From: an uncultured Aquimarina sp.
GTDB lineage: Bacteria > Bacteroidota > Bacteroidia > Flavobacteriales > Flavobacteriaceae
Reading direction: 5' to 3'
Assembly (NCBI GenBank): GCA_947493035.1
Contig: CANLOW010000002.1
Location: forward strand, 310,001-374,000
Length of the DNA: 64,000 bases
A program made the translations under genes and the position numbers. The notes below the pieces were generated by a model. That model had not been told where the DNA came from, ran no database searches, and worked only from the letters and a program-made list of their open reading frames with translations. Below, one piece after another: positions 27,292 through 39,061 of this stretch; the stretch's first letter is position 1, and the number at the start of each line of letters is the position of its first letter.

Positions 27292-28956
27292 TCAATTAGA
27301 ACTTTGTTCGAGAAGTAATGTTGCATGATTCTTAGCAGCATCGGTCAGTTGTTTTCCTCCAATCATTTCTGCAATTTCTAAAATACGCTCTTCTCTAGTT
27401 AATAGTTTTAACTGAGTGATGGTTGTATTTTTTTGATCTTCTTTAAAAACTTTGAATTGAAAAGCCCCTTTGGCTGCAATTTGAGGTAAATGAGTAATAC
27501 TAAACACTTGTTGCTTCTGCCCCATTTCTTGTAACAGGTTTGCCATTTGCTGTGCTACTTCTCCAGAGACCCCTGTGTCAATTTCATCAAAAATAATGGT
27601 AGGTAATTTTATATACTCAGCTAATAATAATTTAACGGCAAGCATAATTCTAGAAAGTTCACCGCCAGAAGCTACTTTTTTCAAACCTCCATGATTCCCT
27701 CCTTTATTGGCCGAAAATAATAATTCGAAATCACAACCTGCATAGGCATTAAAGTCATTTATTCTAGTTAATTCAGGTTGAAAAGTGGCATTATTCATCC
27801 CTAATTGACCTATAATTCGTTCTAAGCCTTTGGTTACTTTCTTTACTACTTTTTCTCTTTTCTTAAAAATAGCATCACAAAGTGTATTGAGTTTATTTTC
27901 TACCTCAATAACCGCTTGTTTAGCTTCTTCAATAGCTCCTTCCATATTTTCAGTAGCGGCTACTTTTTCTTGTAATTGAGAAAATACTTCTAATAATTCT
28001 GAATTAGTACTTACACCATGCTTTTTCTGTAGTGTATATAAAAGCTGTAATCGATCATTAGTTTGTACTAATTTTTCTGGATCACTTTCGACTAAATCAG
28101 CTTGTTGTTCCATTGCAATACGCAAATCATCCAACTCGATACACACACTTTCTACTCGATCGAAAATAGTTTGATAATCTTCACTAATCGAAGCAATTTT
28201 TTGTAATTGAAGTTTTGCTTCGTTTAATTGATCATAAGCACCAAAGTTCTCAGTAGTTATTCCTGCAATAGATGACCCTAGGCGTTCCTGTATTTCTTCT
28301 GTATTATTAAGCTTCTCTAATAACTCCTCTAATACTTCTTGCTCTTCAGGTTGAACTTGTGCTTCTTCTAATTCTGTAAATAAATGCTTATTATATTGAT
28401 AAGCTTCTTGAAATTGTTTTTGATTCTGTACCAGCTCATCTAATTTATGCTGCGCTTCTTTCAATTGTTTTGAACCTCTTTGATAGGAAGACAATTCGCG
28501 TTGCGTTCTTGCTAAACTATCCAGAATATAGAATTGAAATTTTTTTTCTGCTAACTCTAATGTTTGGTGCTGACTGTGAATATCAATTAGGTGCTTTCCT
28601 AACTGCTGTAAACTAGAAAGACGTACAGGAGTGTCATTAACAAAGGCTCTTGATTTACCACTTGCTAACAATTCCCTTCTAATCACAGTTTCATCTTCAT
28701 AATCCAAATCTTCTTCTTCAAAGATTTCCTTAAGATCATAAGCTGTGATATCAAATGAACCTTCAATCACGCATTTCTTATCGGCATTCTTCATAATAGA
28801 AGCATCGGCACGATTCCCTAAGATCATTCCTAATGCACCAAGAAGCAATGATTTTCCTGCTCCTGTTTCTCCAGTAATCGTACTGAGACCAGAAGCAAAA
28901 TTCACTTCTAAATTTTCAATAAGTGCAAAATTCTGAATAGTAAGTTTCTGAAGCAA
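27292..28956 (-). CDS. recN: DNA repair ATPase RecN
   Basis: SMC-like ATPase of 554 aa. Walker A (ITGETGAGKSLLLGAL, residues about 28-43), a long coiled-coil arm (about 155-375), the ABC signature region (VASGGELSRIMLAVKLLL), Walker B (TIIFDEIDTGVSG) and the C-terminal FSITHLPQIAA segment are all present. It acts in double-strand break repair. It is transcribed after the porD-like gene, with a repeat-bearing gap on both sides. Confidence 0.96.
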   Translation of the reverse strand: MLQKLTIQNFALIENLEVNFASGLSTITGETGAGKSLLLGALGMILGNRADASIMKNADKKCVIEGSFDITAYDLKEIFEEEDLDYEDETVIRRELLASGKSRAFVNDTPVRLSSLQQLGKHLIDIHSQHQTLELAEKKFQFYILDSLARTQRELSSYQRGSKQLKEAQHKLDELVQNQKQFQEAYQYNKHLFTELEEAQVQPEEQEVLEELLEKLNNTEEIQERLGSSIAGITTENFGAYDQLNEAKLQLQKIASISEDYQTIFDRVESVCIELDDLRIAMEQQADLVESDPEKLVQTNDRLQLLYTLQKKHGVSTNSELLEVFSQLQEKVAATENMEGAIEEAKQAVIEVENKLNTLCDAIFKKREKVVKKVTKGLERIIGQLGMNNATFQPELTRINDFNAYAGCDFELLFSANKGGNHGGLKKVASGGELSRIMLAVKLLLAEYIKLPTIIFDEIDTGVSGEVAQQMANLLQEMGQKQQVFSITHLPQIAAKGAFQFKVFKEDQKNTTITQLKLLTREERILEIAEMIGGKQLTDAAKNHATLLLEQSSN

Positions 28957-28974
28957 TTTTTTGTAAGTTTTGAG

Positions 28975-29067
28975 TTATATGGTATGAGTTGTCAGTAATA
29001 ATACTTAACCAAAAATAATATATCTTTTTATGGACTGACAACAGACAACTCTCTACTGATAACTATT
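28975..29067. repeat. Inverted GAGTTGTCAG elements in the recN upstream gap
   Basis: GAGTTGTCAG near 28992 is partly mirrored by CTGACAAC and GACAACTC near 29036-29052, flanking about 40 AT-rich bases. The units resemble the GTTGTTAGT run downstream of recN. Short degenerate repeats of this type can form hairpins. Confidence 0.4.
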
Positions 29068-29958
29068 CTAAAATGTAATTGACTCCCAATCTTGTTTATA
29101 AGAAGGGGCTATATTTTGAAGTAATTCTACGGTTTCAGCAATATTTACTTTTGGGCCTCCGGATAGAATCCTAGATATTTCTATGGCTTTAGCATCAAAA
29201 AAAGAACGCATAACAAAAGAGTTTGGACGTTTTTTATTGAGTGATTCAAAACCACTTAAAGCTTCTATAATTGCTTTCTTACCCTCTTTTTGATTTTTCT
29301 CCATCACATCTAGCCCTTTGAAATGGTAATTGTACAGCAATTCTCTAAACTCAATAAATATACCTGATAAAATATCATCATTCCATTTGAAACGAGATTG
29401 AGTACCTGATGCAACACTCCAACCTGTAGCTCCTGTTACTTGAGCAACATTAACAATTTGTTTTGCTTTTTGATGAAAATCTGTACCTCCCAAATTCTCA
29501 AATGTATCTCCATCAATTCCTAAAATAGTATATAGATAATATGTTACTAAATTCACTAAATCTCCAGAATCAGTATTCTCATTGTAGACTAAAGGTTGAA
29601 ATTCTAAATATTCAAAGGATACATTTTTATCATTGAAATTAGCTATGGTAGAGCTGTATCCTGATTTAAATATAGGCCTAGAGGCCTGAACTTGTAACGA
29701 CCCCTGAAACGAGTTTCCACTAAAACCTGTTAAATTGATAAAAAAATTACAATTGATACGCTCTTGAGGTAAATACTCGGCATCAGTCCATTTAGTATCA
29801 TTTATAAAATCTTCTAAAGCATTTTCTAGTGTCTTAAAAATTGGACGATTTGGTTGTCCAGTTTGTTCTGCATTAACAGTTACTTCCGCTACAAATTCTT
29901 GTGAGAAAGCTGTAAAAAAACTTAGTATACAAAAAATGCTAACAATTATGATCTTCAT
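29068..29958 (-). CDS. PorD-like DUF4835 secreted protein
   Basis: A signal peptide (MKIIIVSIFCILSFFTAFSQ) is followed by a single DUF4835 domain, including FIND-TKW, the INCNFFINLTGF strand and the GDLVNLVTYYLYTILGIDGDTF helix typical of the family. Databases name this family type IX secretion protein PorD, though its molecular role is not firmly established. Its neighbours are coaBC and recN, the usual flavobacterial context. The presence of T9SS-type domains elsewhere in the window (18217 and 60763 genes) is in keeping with that system. Confidence 0.85.
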   Translation of the reverse strand: MKIIIVSIFCILSFFTAFSQEFVAEVTVNAEQTGQPNRPIFKTLENALEDFINDTKWTDAEYLPQERINCNFFINLTGFSGNSFQGSLQVQASRPIFKSGYSSTIANFNDKNVSFEYLEFQPLVYNENTDSGDLVNLVTYYLYTILGIDGDTFENLGGTDFHQKAKQIVNVAQVTGATGWSVASGTQSRFKWNDDILSGIFIEFRELLYNYHFKGLDVMEKNQKEGKKAIIEALSGFESLNKKRPNSFVMRSFFDAKAIEISRILSGGPKVNIAETVELLQNIAPSYKQDWESITF

Positions 29959-30011
29959 CTGTTTTTACTTATTTAAATTAATCAGATGTAATGCCCTTAA
30001 GTCTATTTTGA

Positions 30012-31241
30012 TTAACAAACAACATCTTTAAGGCTCATTTCATTTGATAATATTTCTTTAAAAATATCTTTAGCCACATCGGCTTTAGATTTTAAAGAAA
30101 ACGCTTTTATTTCATCTTTATGATTAATCAAGGTTACTTTATTTGTTTTACCTTTAAAACCAGCACCTTTATCATTCAACGAATTTAAAACAATTAAATC
30201 CAAGTTTTTACGCTTTAGTTTGCCTTTAGCATTTTCTACCTCATTTTGTGTTTCTAAAGCAAAACCAACTAAATATTGTTGTTTTTTGTGATCTCCCATC
30301 CATTTAAGAATATCAGTAGTGCGCTCTAACTCAATGAACATATCACCTTCTTTCTTTTTTATTTTTTGATCAGCGTAATTTTTTGGTTTGTAATCAGCTA
30401 CAGCAGCTGATGCAATGGCAACATCGACATCTACATACAACTCCTTTACTGCAGCAAACATTGAAGCCGCATCTGTTACACGCTTTACTTCTACCCTATC
30501 ATTAAAATGATTGAGACTAGATGGCCCAAGAATCAAAGTAACTTCTGCCCCTAAATTAGCTGCATGGTTAGCTATTTCAATTCCCATTCTTCCTGTAGAA
30601 TGATTTCCTATAAAACGTACAGGGTCGATAGATTCATAAGTAGGTCCAGCGGTTACGACAACTTTTTTCCCTTTTAAAGGAAGTTTATCTAAAATGTCCT
30701 TCTCTAAAAAATCGACGATATCATCAGGTTCTGCCATTCGGCCTTTTCCTACTAGACCACTGGCCAATTCTCCAGAAGTAGCAGGAATCATGATATTACC
30801 AAATTGTTCTAGTTTATCGAATGTTTCCGTTGTGGAAGGGTGGATATACATATCCAAATCCATCGCAGGAGCAAAATACACAGGACACTTAGCAGAAAGA
30901 TAAGTAGCCAATAGTAAGTTGTCACTTTTCCCATGAGCCATTTTAGATAATGTATTAGCCGTAGCTGGTGCTATGACCATATAATCAGCCCAAAGCCCTA
31001 ATTCAACATGATTATTCCAAAGTTCATTTTCTGAATCTTTTTCATAAAATGTAGAATGTACTGGATTTTTAGAAAGTGTAGATAATGTTAGAGGGGTTAC
31101 AAAATCTTTTGCTGCCTCTGTCATTACTACTTTTACTTGTGCTCCTTTTTTGATAAAGGCACGAACCAAAAATGCAGCCTTATAGGCTGCAATTCCTGCA
31201 GTTACTCCGATGAGTACTTTTTTCTCTGAAAGTATAGACAT
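30012..31241 (-). CDS. coaBC: Bifunctional phosphopantothenoylcysteine decarboxylase / phosphopantothenate-cysteine ligase
   Basis: Two domains: CoaC flavoprotein (residues 1-180) with catalytic H78, and CoaB (about 185-405) with the GPTYESIDPVRFIGNHSTGRMG nucleotide region and the KIKK lysine. It makes 4'-phosphopantetheine from phosphopantothenate and cysteine. Compared with E. coli CoaC, PAMN is PAMD (D128) and the Cys of the ACGxxGxGRM motif is Ser161 (ASGLVGKGRM). The same substitutions may be usual in Bacteroidota. It lies 20 bases after rpoZ. Confidence 0.95.
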   Translation of the reverse strand: MSILSEKKVLIGVTAGIAAYKAAFLVRAFIKKGAQVKVVMTEAAKDFVTPLTLSTLSKNPVHSTFYEKDSENELWNNHVELGLWADYMVIAPATANTLSKMAHGKSDNLLLATYLSAKCPVYFAPAMDLDMYIHPSTTETFDKLEQFGNIMIPATSGELASGLVGKGRMAEPDDIVDFLEKDILDKLPLKGKKVVVTAGPTYESIDPVRFIGNHSTGRMGIEIANHAANLGAEVTLILGPSSLNHFNDRVEVKRVTDAASMFAAVKELYVDVDVAIASAAVADYKPKNYADQKIKKKEGDMFIELERTTDILKWMGDHKKQQYLVGFALETQNEVENAKGKLKRKNLDLIVLNSLNDKGAGFKGKTNKVTLINHKDEIKAFSLKSKADVAKDIFKEILSNEMSLKDVVC

Positions 31242-31261
31242 GTACTTTATTATGGTCTCCC

Positions 31262-31603
31262 TTAGATGTTTTCTTTATCTTCCTCTTCCTTTGTATTACG
31301 GTAGTAAATCTTTTCAGTTAACCACTCTTCTACAGCCAAAGCATGAGGCTTAGGAAGTTTTTCATAAAACTTAGATACTTCAATTTGTTCTTTGTTTTCG
31401 AAAACTTCTTCTAAACTGTCGTTAAATGTAGCAAATTCATCTAATTTTTCGATCAATTCTTTTTTAATGTCTGTATTAATCTGTGTAGCACGCTTAGAAA
31501 TAATCGAAATTGCTTCGTATATATTATCTGTAGGTGCATCTACTAGGTTTTTATCGATAGTAGATGTACTTATAGGTGCATTGCTGTTTTTTAAATCTAT
31601 CAT
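31262..31603 (-). CDS. rpoZ: RNA polymerase omega-like subunit
   Basis: 113 aa. The core segment with NIYEAISIISKRATQINTDIKKEL matches the MAR/ISKRARQ motif of omega, and the position between bamD and coaBC is the standard site of the divergent Bacteroidota omega gene. It binds the beta' subunit and helps RNA polymerase assembly. The C-terminal acidic tail is longer than in E. coli. Five bases separate it from the bamD stop. Confidence 0.85.
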   Translation of the reverse strand: MIDLKNSNAPISTSTIDKNLVDAPTDNIYEAISIISKRATQINTDIKKELIEKLDEFATFNDSLEEVFENKEQIEVSKFYEKLPKPHALAVEEWLTEKIYYRNTKEEEDKENI

Positions 31604-31608
31604 AACTG

Positions 31609-32403
31609 CTACAAGTTTATATTATTCTGGTATTGTTGAATGTTGCTAAAAATTTTAGCTCCTTTTTCTTTTAATTTTTCGTCACGAATTCTACTTTCAA
31701 AAAGCTCATAAAACTCAGTTGCTTCTTGTAAGCGCTCAGGAATCAAGTTATCAAAACTATTGATAGCTAATTCATAAGCTGACTCTAATCGGTAATACAA
31801 AGCTTCATCCATGTATTTAGAACCTGGATAATCTAACAAATAATTATCGAAGCTTGCTATAGCCGGTTTGTATAACTCTCTGTGGTGATAGCGCTTAGCG
31901 ATATCATAAAACTTTTTTTCAAGTCGTCCGTTTAAATCTTGTGTGTATTCATTTGATTTTGCTAAATAAATACTCTTAGGATAATCATTTATAAACGCCT
32001 GAAATTTCTCTAAAGCAGTATAAGTATCTTTTTGTTCTAAACTAGAGCGGTTTGCTAATTCAGCTGTACTTCTTGCTGCTTTAAAGCGTGCCTCTTCTAC
32101 TTTATCACTCTTAGGATATGCCTTAGCAAAACGATCAAATTTATAACTCGAAATATAAAAATCTCCTAATGCATAATAGGAGTTTGCTTCGTAATAACTT
32201 ACTCTCTCTGCCTGAGGCTTCCCTCTGTAAGCAGGAACCACCAATTCATATAACCCTAAAGCCTTTTTGTATTTACCTTCTTTGTATAGCTTTTCAGCAG
32301 CTTTAAATTGCTCTGAAGTATTCCCGTTACGCAGTAATTGTTGATAATCGCTACACGAGGCACAAAAAAGTAGTATTGAAATTAGTAGTATTCCTTTTTT
32401 CAT
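31609..32403 (-). CDS. bamD: Outer membrane assembly lipoprotein BamD
   Basis: A lipoprotein signal (MKKGILLISILLFCASC) precedes TPR-like repeats across residues 25-240, as in BamD, which works with BamA to insert outer-membrane beta-barrels. I take the ATG at 32403 rather than the one at 32418, because a TAATTTTG -7 box at 32423-32430 would place the transcript start near 32417 and because 32403 opens directly into the signal. It is the first gene of the bamD-rpoZ-coaBC-porD-like run. Confidence 0.9.
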   Translation of the reverse strand: MKKGILLISILLFCASCSDYQQLLRNGNTSEQFKAAEKLYKEGKYKKALGLYELVVPAYRGKPQAERVSYYEANSYYALGDFYISSYKFDRFAKAYPKSDKVEEARFKAARSTAELANRSSLEQKDTYTALEKFQAFINDYPKSIYLAKSNEYTQDLNGRLEKKFYDIAKRYHHRELYKPAIASFDNYLLDYPGSKYMDEALYYRLESAYELAINSFDNLIPERLQEATEFYELFESRIRDEKLKEKGAKIFSNIQQYQNNINL

Positions 32404-32422
32404 TTGCATTGAAAACATTTTG

Positions 32423-32430
32423 CAAAATTA
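32423..32430 (-). promoter_or_regulatory. -7 box upstream of bamD (TAATTTTG)
   Basis: On the minus strand TAATTTTG fits TAnnTTTG. It implies a short leader and supports the inner bamD start. No clean -33 TTG is seen at 19 bases. Confidence 0.4.
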
Positions 32431-32519
32431 GTTAATTCTGTTTTGTTAAAAAAATTTTATAATACTCAATAAAGACTTAGATATATTAACATGTGTTACA
32501 TTAAATGAAAATCAATATT

Positions 32520-33440
32520 TCACAACTCCTTCTTAAACACATTTAGCTTATTGTGATCTAGCTCCATTTGACCTTTTTCATTATACTCAAAAGCTCTTAA
32601 AAATCGTTTATTGACAAGAATATCTTCGAAAGTATATGAATGTGCCCTATGAATATCTTGATTAAAAGATTCATCATAGTAACTTAACAAAATTAGAAAC
32701 TCTCCATGAAGTTTACTTATTTCTTCGTCCGTAAAGTCTTTCAAAGGACTTTCACTATCTAAAATATGAACTACTGTCCATGTCGTTGCAAAATAAGTAA
32801 TCTGATCACGCTCTAATTTTAAATCGAAAAAACGATTCGTAAAACTATCATCTTCATTTTGGGTACTTAGTAATAACGAAGTCTTCACTTTTGATAATAC
32901 CAACATATTTTTCCGTAAAGACATTACTTTAAACATTAGTGCACGTTGACCATTATGTTTACACAATACCATGTGATCACTAAAACGAATATTAGCTTGA
33001 GGTTTAGAGAATTTCCCAAATAAAACCCCTGTAATAAAAGCAAAAAAGATCAAACCCAAAAAAGCTTCTATACTACTAACTATACCAGCAGTAAGACTTA
33101 ATGGCGAAAGATACCCGTAACCAAGCGTAGTTAATGTTTGTACAGAGAAGAAAAATGAGTTAAAAAATACAGATGAAATATCATCAGATGAAATACCTAA
33201 AGCTTCTGCCCCAAGTAACGTATAAATTAAAGCGAAAATTACATTAATACATGCAAAAGCAGCTATAATTATCCCTATGACATAATACCAAGAAAGGCTT
33301 ATGATATATGCATAAGCCTCTTGAATACTTTTCTTTTTATTAAGGTGTTTTACATTAAAATTCCCTTTAGGATCAATAAAACGTTTAGCTCTTTCATTAC
33401 TAATCGTTCCTAAACCAGGATCTTTAATACTTTTATTCAT
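32520..33440 (-). CDS. KirBac-type inward-rectifier potassium channel
   Basis: Two membrane helices (about residues 50-78 and 118-142) flank a pore loop with the K-selective filter TLGYG in SVQTLTTLGYGYLSP. The cytosolic immunoglobulin-like domain of about 160 residues includes the family segments RFSDHMVLCKHNGQRALMFKV and WTVVHILDSESPL. It should conduct K+ in the inner membrane. Its ATG shares one base with the dapA stop (TAATG), so it is translationally coupled to dapA. Confidence 0.92.
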   Translation of the reverse strand: MNKSIKDPGLGTISNERAKRFIDPKGNFNVKHLNKKKSIQEAYAYIISLSWYYVIGIIIAAFACINVIFALIYTLLGAEALGISSDDISSVFFNSFFFSVQTLTTLGYGYLSPLSLTAGIVSSIEAFLGLIFFAFITGVLFGKFSKPQANIRFSDHMVLCKHNGQRALMFKVMSLRKNMLVLSKVKTSLLLSTQNEDDSFTNRFFDLKLERDQITYFATTWTVVHILDSESPLKDFTDEEISKLHGEFLILLSYYDESFNQDIHRAHSYTFEDILVNKRFLRAFEYNEKGQMELDHNKLNVFKKEL

Positions 33441-34315
33441 TAAAGCGCTTTATTAAATGCTTTAATCTTAGATTTTAAATCAGAAGTAGCTTCTACTAAC
33501 GGAAGACGCACTGTTGCATTACAAACACCTTTATCAGCTAAAATCGCTTTAATACCTACAGGATTACCTTCATCGAAAGCATATTCTGTAACATCAACTA
33601 AACGATAATGAATGTTATATGCCTCCTTATTTTTGCCTTCTAAGCCTAATCGGATCATCTCTGAAAATTCAGTAGGGTATCCTTGTCCAACTACAGTAAT
33701 CACACCTTGACCACCTGCAGTTACTAATGGAAGTGCTAACATGTCATCTCCAGATATTACTAAAAAATCTTTCGGTGCATCTTTCAATATTTTCAACACT
33801 TGAGTAATATCTCCTGTAGCCTCCTTTACACCTATGATGTTATCAATCTCAGCTAAACGTAAAGTAGTCTCTGCATTCATATTTACCCCTGTACGGCCTG
33901 GTACGTTGTAAATTAAAACTGGCAATGAAGCTGCTTTCGCTACCGTTGAATAATGCTCAAATATACCCTCTTGCGATGGCTTATTATACATCGGCACTAC
34001 AGACAAAATAGCGGCAAAATCTTCTGCACTTACTTTTGAAGCTTCCTCAGCAACCTCAACAGTATTATTACCTCCTACCCCTAATACTAAAGGGAGACGT
34101 TTGTTATTTACTTTAACAATGTGAGCAATAACTGCTTTTTTCTCTTCCTTAGATAAAGTAACTGATTCTCCAGTAGTCCCTAATACTACCAAATATTCTA
34201 CCTTACCCTTTATACAATACTCTAACAAATTTGTTAAACCATCATAATCTACTGCACCATTTTCTAAGAATGGAGTTACTAAAGCAGTACCTGTTCCAAT
34301 TAAAGGAGTATTCAT
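33440..34315 (-). CDS. dapA: 4-hydroxy-tetrahydrodipicolinate synthase
   Basis: TIM-barrel aldolase of 291 aa. The GTTGES motif, the YNVPGRTG block with the catalytic Tyr, and the Schiff-base Lys in IGVKEATGD are present. It condenses pyruvate with aspartate semialdehyde in lysine and diaminopimelate synthesis. Its start overlaps the DUF6913-like gene by 4 bases, and its stop overlaps the Kir channel ATG by one base. Confidence 0.96.
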   Translation of the reverse strand: MNTPLIGTGTALVTPFLENGAVDYDGLTNLLEYCIKGKVEYLVVLGTTGESVTLSKEEKKAVIAHIVKVNNKRLPLVLGVGGNNTVEVAEEASKVSAEDFAAILSVVPMYNKPSQEGIFEHYSTVAKAASLPVLIYNVPGRTGVNMNAETTLRLAEIDNIIGVKEATGDITQVLKILKDAPKDFLVISGDDMLALPLVTAGGQGVITVVGQGYPTEFSEMIRLGLEGKNKEAYNIHYRLVDVTEYAFDEGNPVGIKAILADKGVCNATVRLPLVEATSDLKSKIKAFNKAL

Positions 34316-34857
34316 ATTATCTCTAAGATTTTTAGGTATTTTTTCAATTCGGAAATATATTGATCCGAATTATTAGGGTCTACCCCTAATACCAAATCAT
34401 TTATTCTATTATCTACATTTGCAAAACCTACTTTAAATTTTGCATTAGATTTAGCAGCAACTAAATCTAATCCTTTTTGTTCAACAGCATAAAAACTAAT
34501 CAATACATCAAAAGGCTTATTAACAAAATCTTCAATGCTATTTGATTTGAAACTACCAGAGCTACTAATCATTTTTTCATCAAAATAATTAGTATTATTA
34601 GAAGCTTTTTGCTTGGCTGTGTCTTTAGGTTCTTTCAACCCTAGCACATCCAAATCTAATGCTTTAACACCTAATTGATCTGCTAATCTCATCACTGACA
34701 TCACATCAACACTTTGCCTAGCATCAAGCAAAACACCTAAAGTTTTTAACTTTACTTGCTTGTTGTATGCTTGTCTTTCTGACAAAGCTCTCTCTAATGC
34801 TTTCTGTAATGATTTATCTTTTAGTCCTCTTAGCATATGTACAAATAAGGAATGCAA
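34312..34857 (-). CDS. DUF6913-like protein of unknown function
   Basis: 181 aa, soluble, with a lysine-rich N-terminal helix and an alternating alpha/beta pattern (VDVMSVMRLADQLG, FDVLISFYAVEQKGLDLVAAKS, FKVGFANVD). It resembles flavobacterial DUF6913 proteins, found upstream of dapA. The function is unknown. The 4-base overlap with dapA indicates coupled translation. Confidence 0.8.
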   Translation of the reverse strand: MHSLFVHMLRGLKDKSLQKALERALSERQAYNKQVKLKTLGVLLDARQSVDVMSVMRLADQLGVKALDLDVLGLKEPKDTAKQKASNNTNYFDEKMISSSGSFKSNSIEDFVNKPFDVLISFYAVEQKGLDLVAAKSNAKFKVGFANVDNRINDLVLGVDPNNSDQYISELKKYLKILEII

Positions 34858-34911
34858 ATGTACTAATTTGAGCGCATACGACTCATAAGATTTCAGTAGT
34901 AGTTAGTATTT

Positions 34912-35622
34912 CTACAAATAATTATTATTCTGTTCTAGAACAATTTCATTTTCAGGGGTTACAAGATATTGAAAAACAAAATAATGCCCTAAAATCTCAG
35001 CCACAAAACCTAATGTTTTCAGGTGTACAGAATTGAAGTATAAGGCTTCTAGAGGAATGGTTGATTGGGCTAATATTATCGTAGTTACAAAAAGTACTAG
35101 CCAAAAATTTCTGAATGATTTCTTATTAAAATATATAATCAAACAATACACACACAATGAAACAAAAGAAATCAACGACCCCAAAACAAAAGGCAGTGTA
35201 TTCATCATTTCTGAAATCATCATACTAATAAAATTGAATGCTAAATATCCTATTAACAATAAAAATAAGATAAAAGCAGTCCAATTGATACGACTGAATT
35301 TAATTGTACTTTCTCGAACTGTATCTCTTAACAAAAAAAAGGTTAGCCAGTAATAAGTTATAAATGAAATAATTAAATAAACCTGTACTGCTTCATTTTG
35401 ATATCCATAAATCACTAAAGCCTCACCTATTGCCACAAAAGCAATACTTAAATAAAATAGCAAATGATTTTCTTCCTTGACATGTTTCCAATAATGGTAC
35501 AGTAAGACCCCTAAACCTAAAGTTCTAAAAACTATAGATAAAATCATATTATCGCCCCAGTAACTAGCTAATCCTAAGAAACTTACAATAAAATACAATG
35601 AAGATAACTTACTAAATTCCAA
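34912..35622 (-). CDS. Polytopic membrane protein of unknown function
   Basis: 236 aa with about eight hydrophobic helices evenly spaced from residue 7 to 220 and short loops, the last ending in a polar tail (PENEIVLEQNNNYL). The layout is like YhhN/lysoplasmalogenase-type membrane proteins, but I see no decisive motif. It lies 50 bases after ligA and 54 before the DUF6913-like gene, in the same run of minus-strand genes. Confidence 0.75.
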   Translation of the reverse strand: MEFSKLSSLYFIVSFLGLASYWGDNMILSIVFRTLGLGVLLYHYWKHVKEENHLLFYLSIAFVAIGEALVIYGYQNEAVQVYLIISFITYYWLTFFLLRDTVRESTIKFSRINWTAFILFLLLIGYLAFNFISMMISEMMNTLPFVLGSLISFVSLCVYCLIIYFNKKSFRNFWLVLFVTTIILAQSTIPLEALYFNSVHLKTLGFVAEILGHYFVFQYLVTPENEIVLEQNNNYL

Positions 35623-35672
35623 TGAGTTATATTTTGGTTATTTAAATATAATATTTTATCTGGAAATAATTT

Positions 35673-38523
<2,851 letters not shown>

Positions 38524-38580
38524 GACCTATAAAATTTAATTCAAAAATAGGGATATAAGGGTTAATTTTGAATAAAAACA

Positions 38581-39051
38581 ATGGTATTCATGTTTCAAAA
38601 ACTCGTAACCCTTTTGGCTATCGCAATATTGTGTATTCAATGTAAATACAAAGAGAAGCCTGAATTTATAAAAGCTGAAAAAATAAAGGTAGAAAACTAC
38701 AAAAGCGGAGATGTCACCATTAGTGCCGATGTATATTTTAAAAACCGTAATGACTTTGGAGGAAAATTAGTCACTGAAAACATAGATGTATATCTAAATG
38801 ATGTAAAAATCGGAAAAGTCAACACCAAAGAATTTATAGTTCCTGCTAAAGATACTTTTGCAATACCTTTAACAGCTACTTTTGATTTGATGAAACAGAT
38901 AAAAAACAATTCGAAAGTGTTAGGTGGAAATATTCTGAATCTTCTTCTTAAAAAAGAATTTCAATTGACATTAAAAGGGGATATTAAGTTTTCTAAAGGC
39001 CCTTTTAATTATACTTACAATTTAGATCAAACCAACACTGTTTCTTTTTAA
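38581..39051 (+). CDS. LEA2/WHy-domain lipoprotein
   Basis: A lipoprotein signal (LLAIAILCIQC, Cys about residue 21) precedes one LEA type 2 (WHy) beta-sandwich domain across about residues 38-150, with VYFKNRNDFGGKL and the LNDVKIGKV / FIVPAKDTFAIPL strands. Such proteins are usually envelope-located and linked to desiccation or stress binding; the role here is not known. It lies 10 bases before ribD in a plus-strand unit. Confidence 0.8.
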   Translation: MVFMFQKLVTLLAIAILCIQCKYKEKPEFIKAEKIKVENYKSGDVTISADVYFKNRNDFGGKLVTENIDVYLNDVKIGKVNTKEFIVPAKDTFAIPLTATFDLMKQIKNNSKVLGGNILNLLLKKEFQLTLKGDIKFSKGPFNYTYNLDQTNTVSF

Positions 39052-39061
39052 ACAAGAAGTT

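Noticed and set aside
38997-39061. FMN riboswitch ahead of ribD
   Set aside because: Only ten bases separate the LEA2 stop from ribD, so there is no room for the aptamer, and none is seen before the LEA2 gene.
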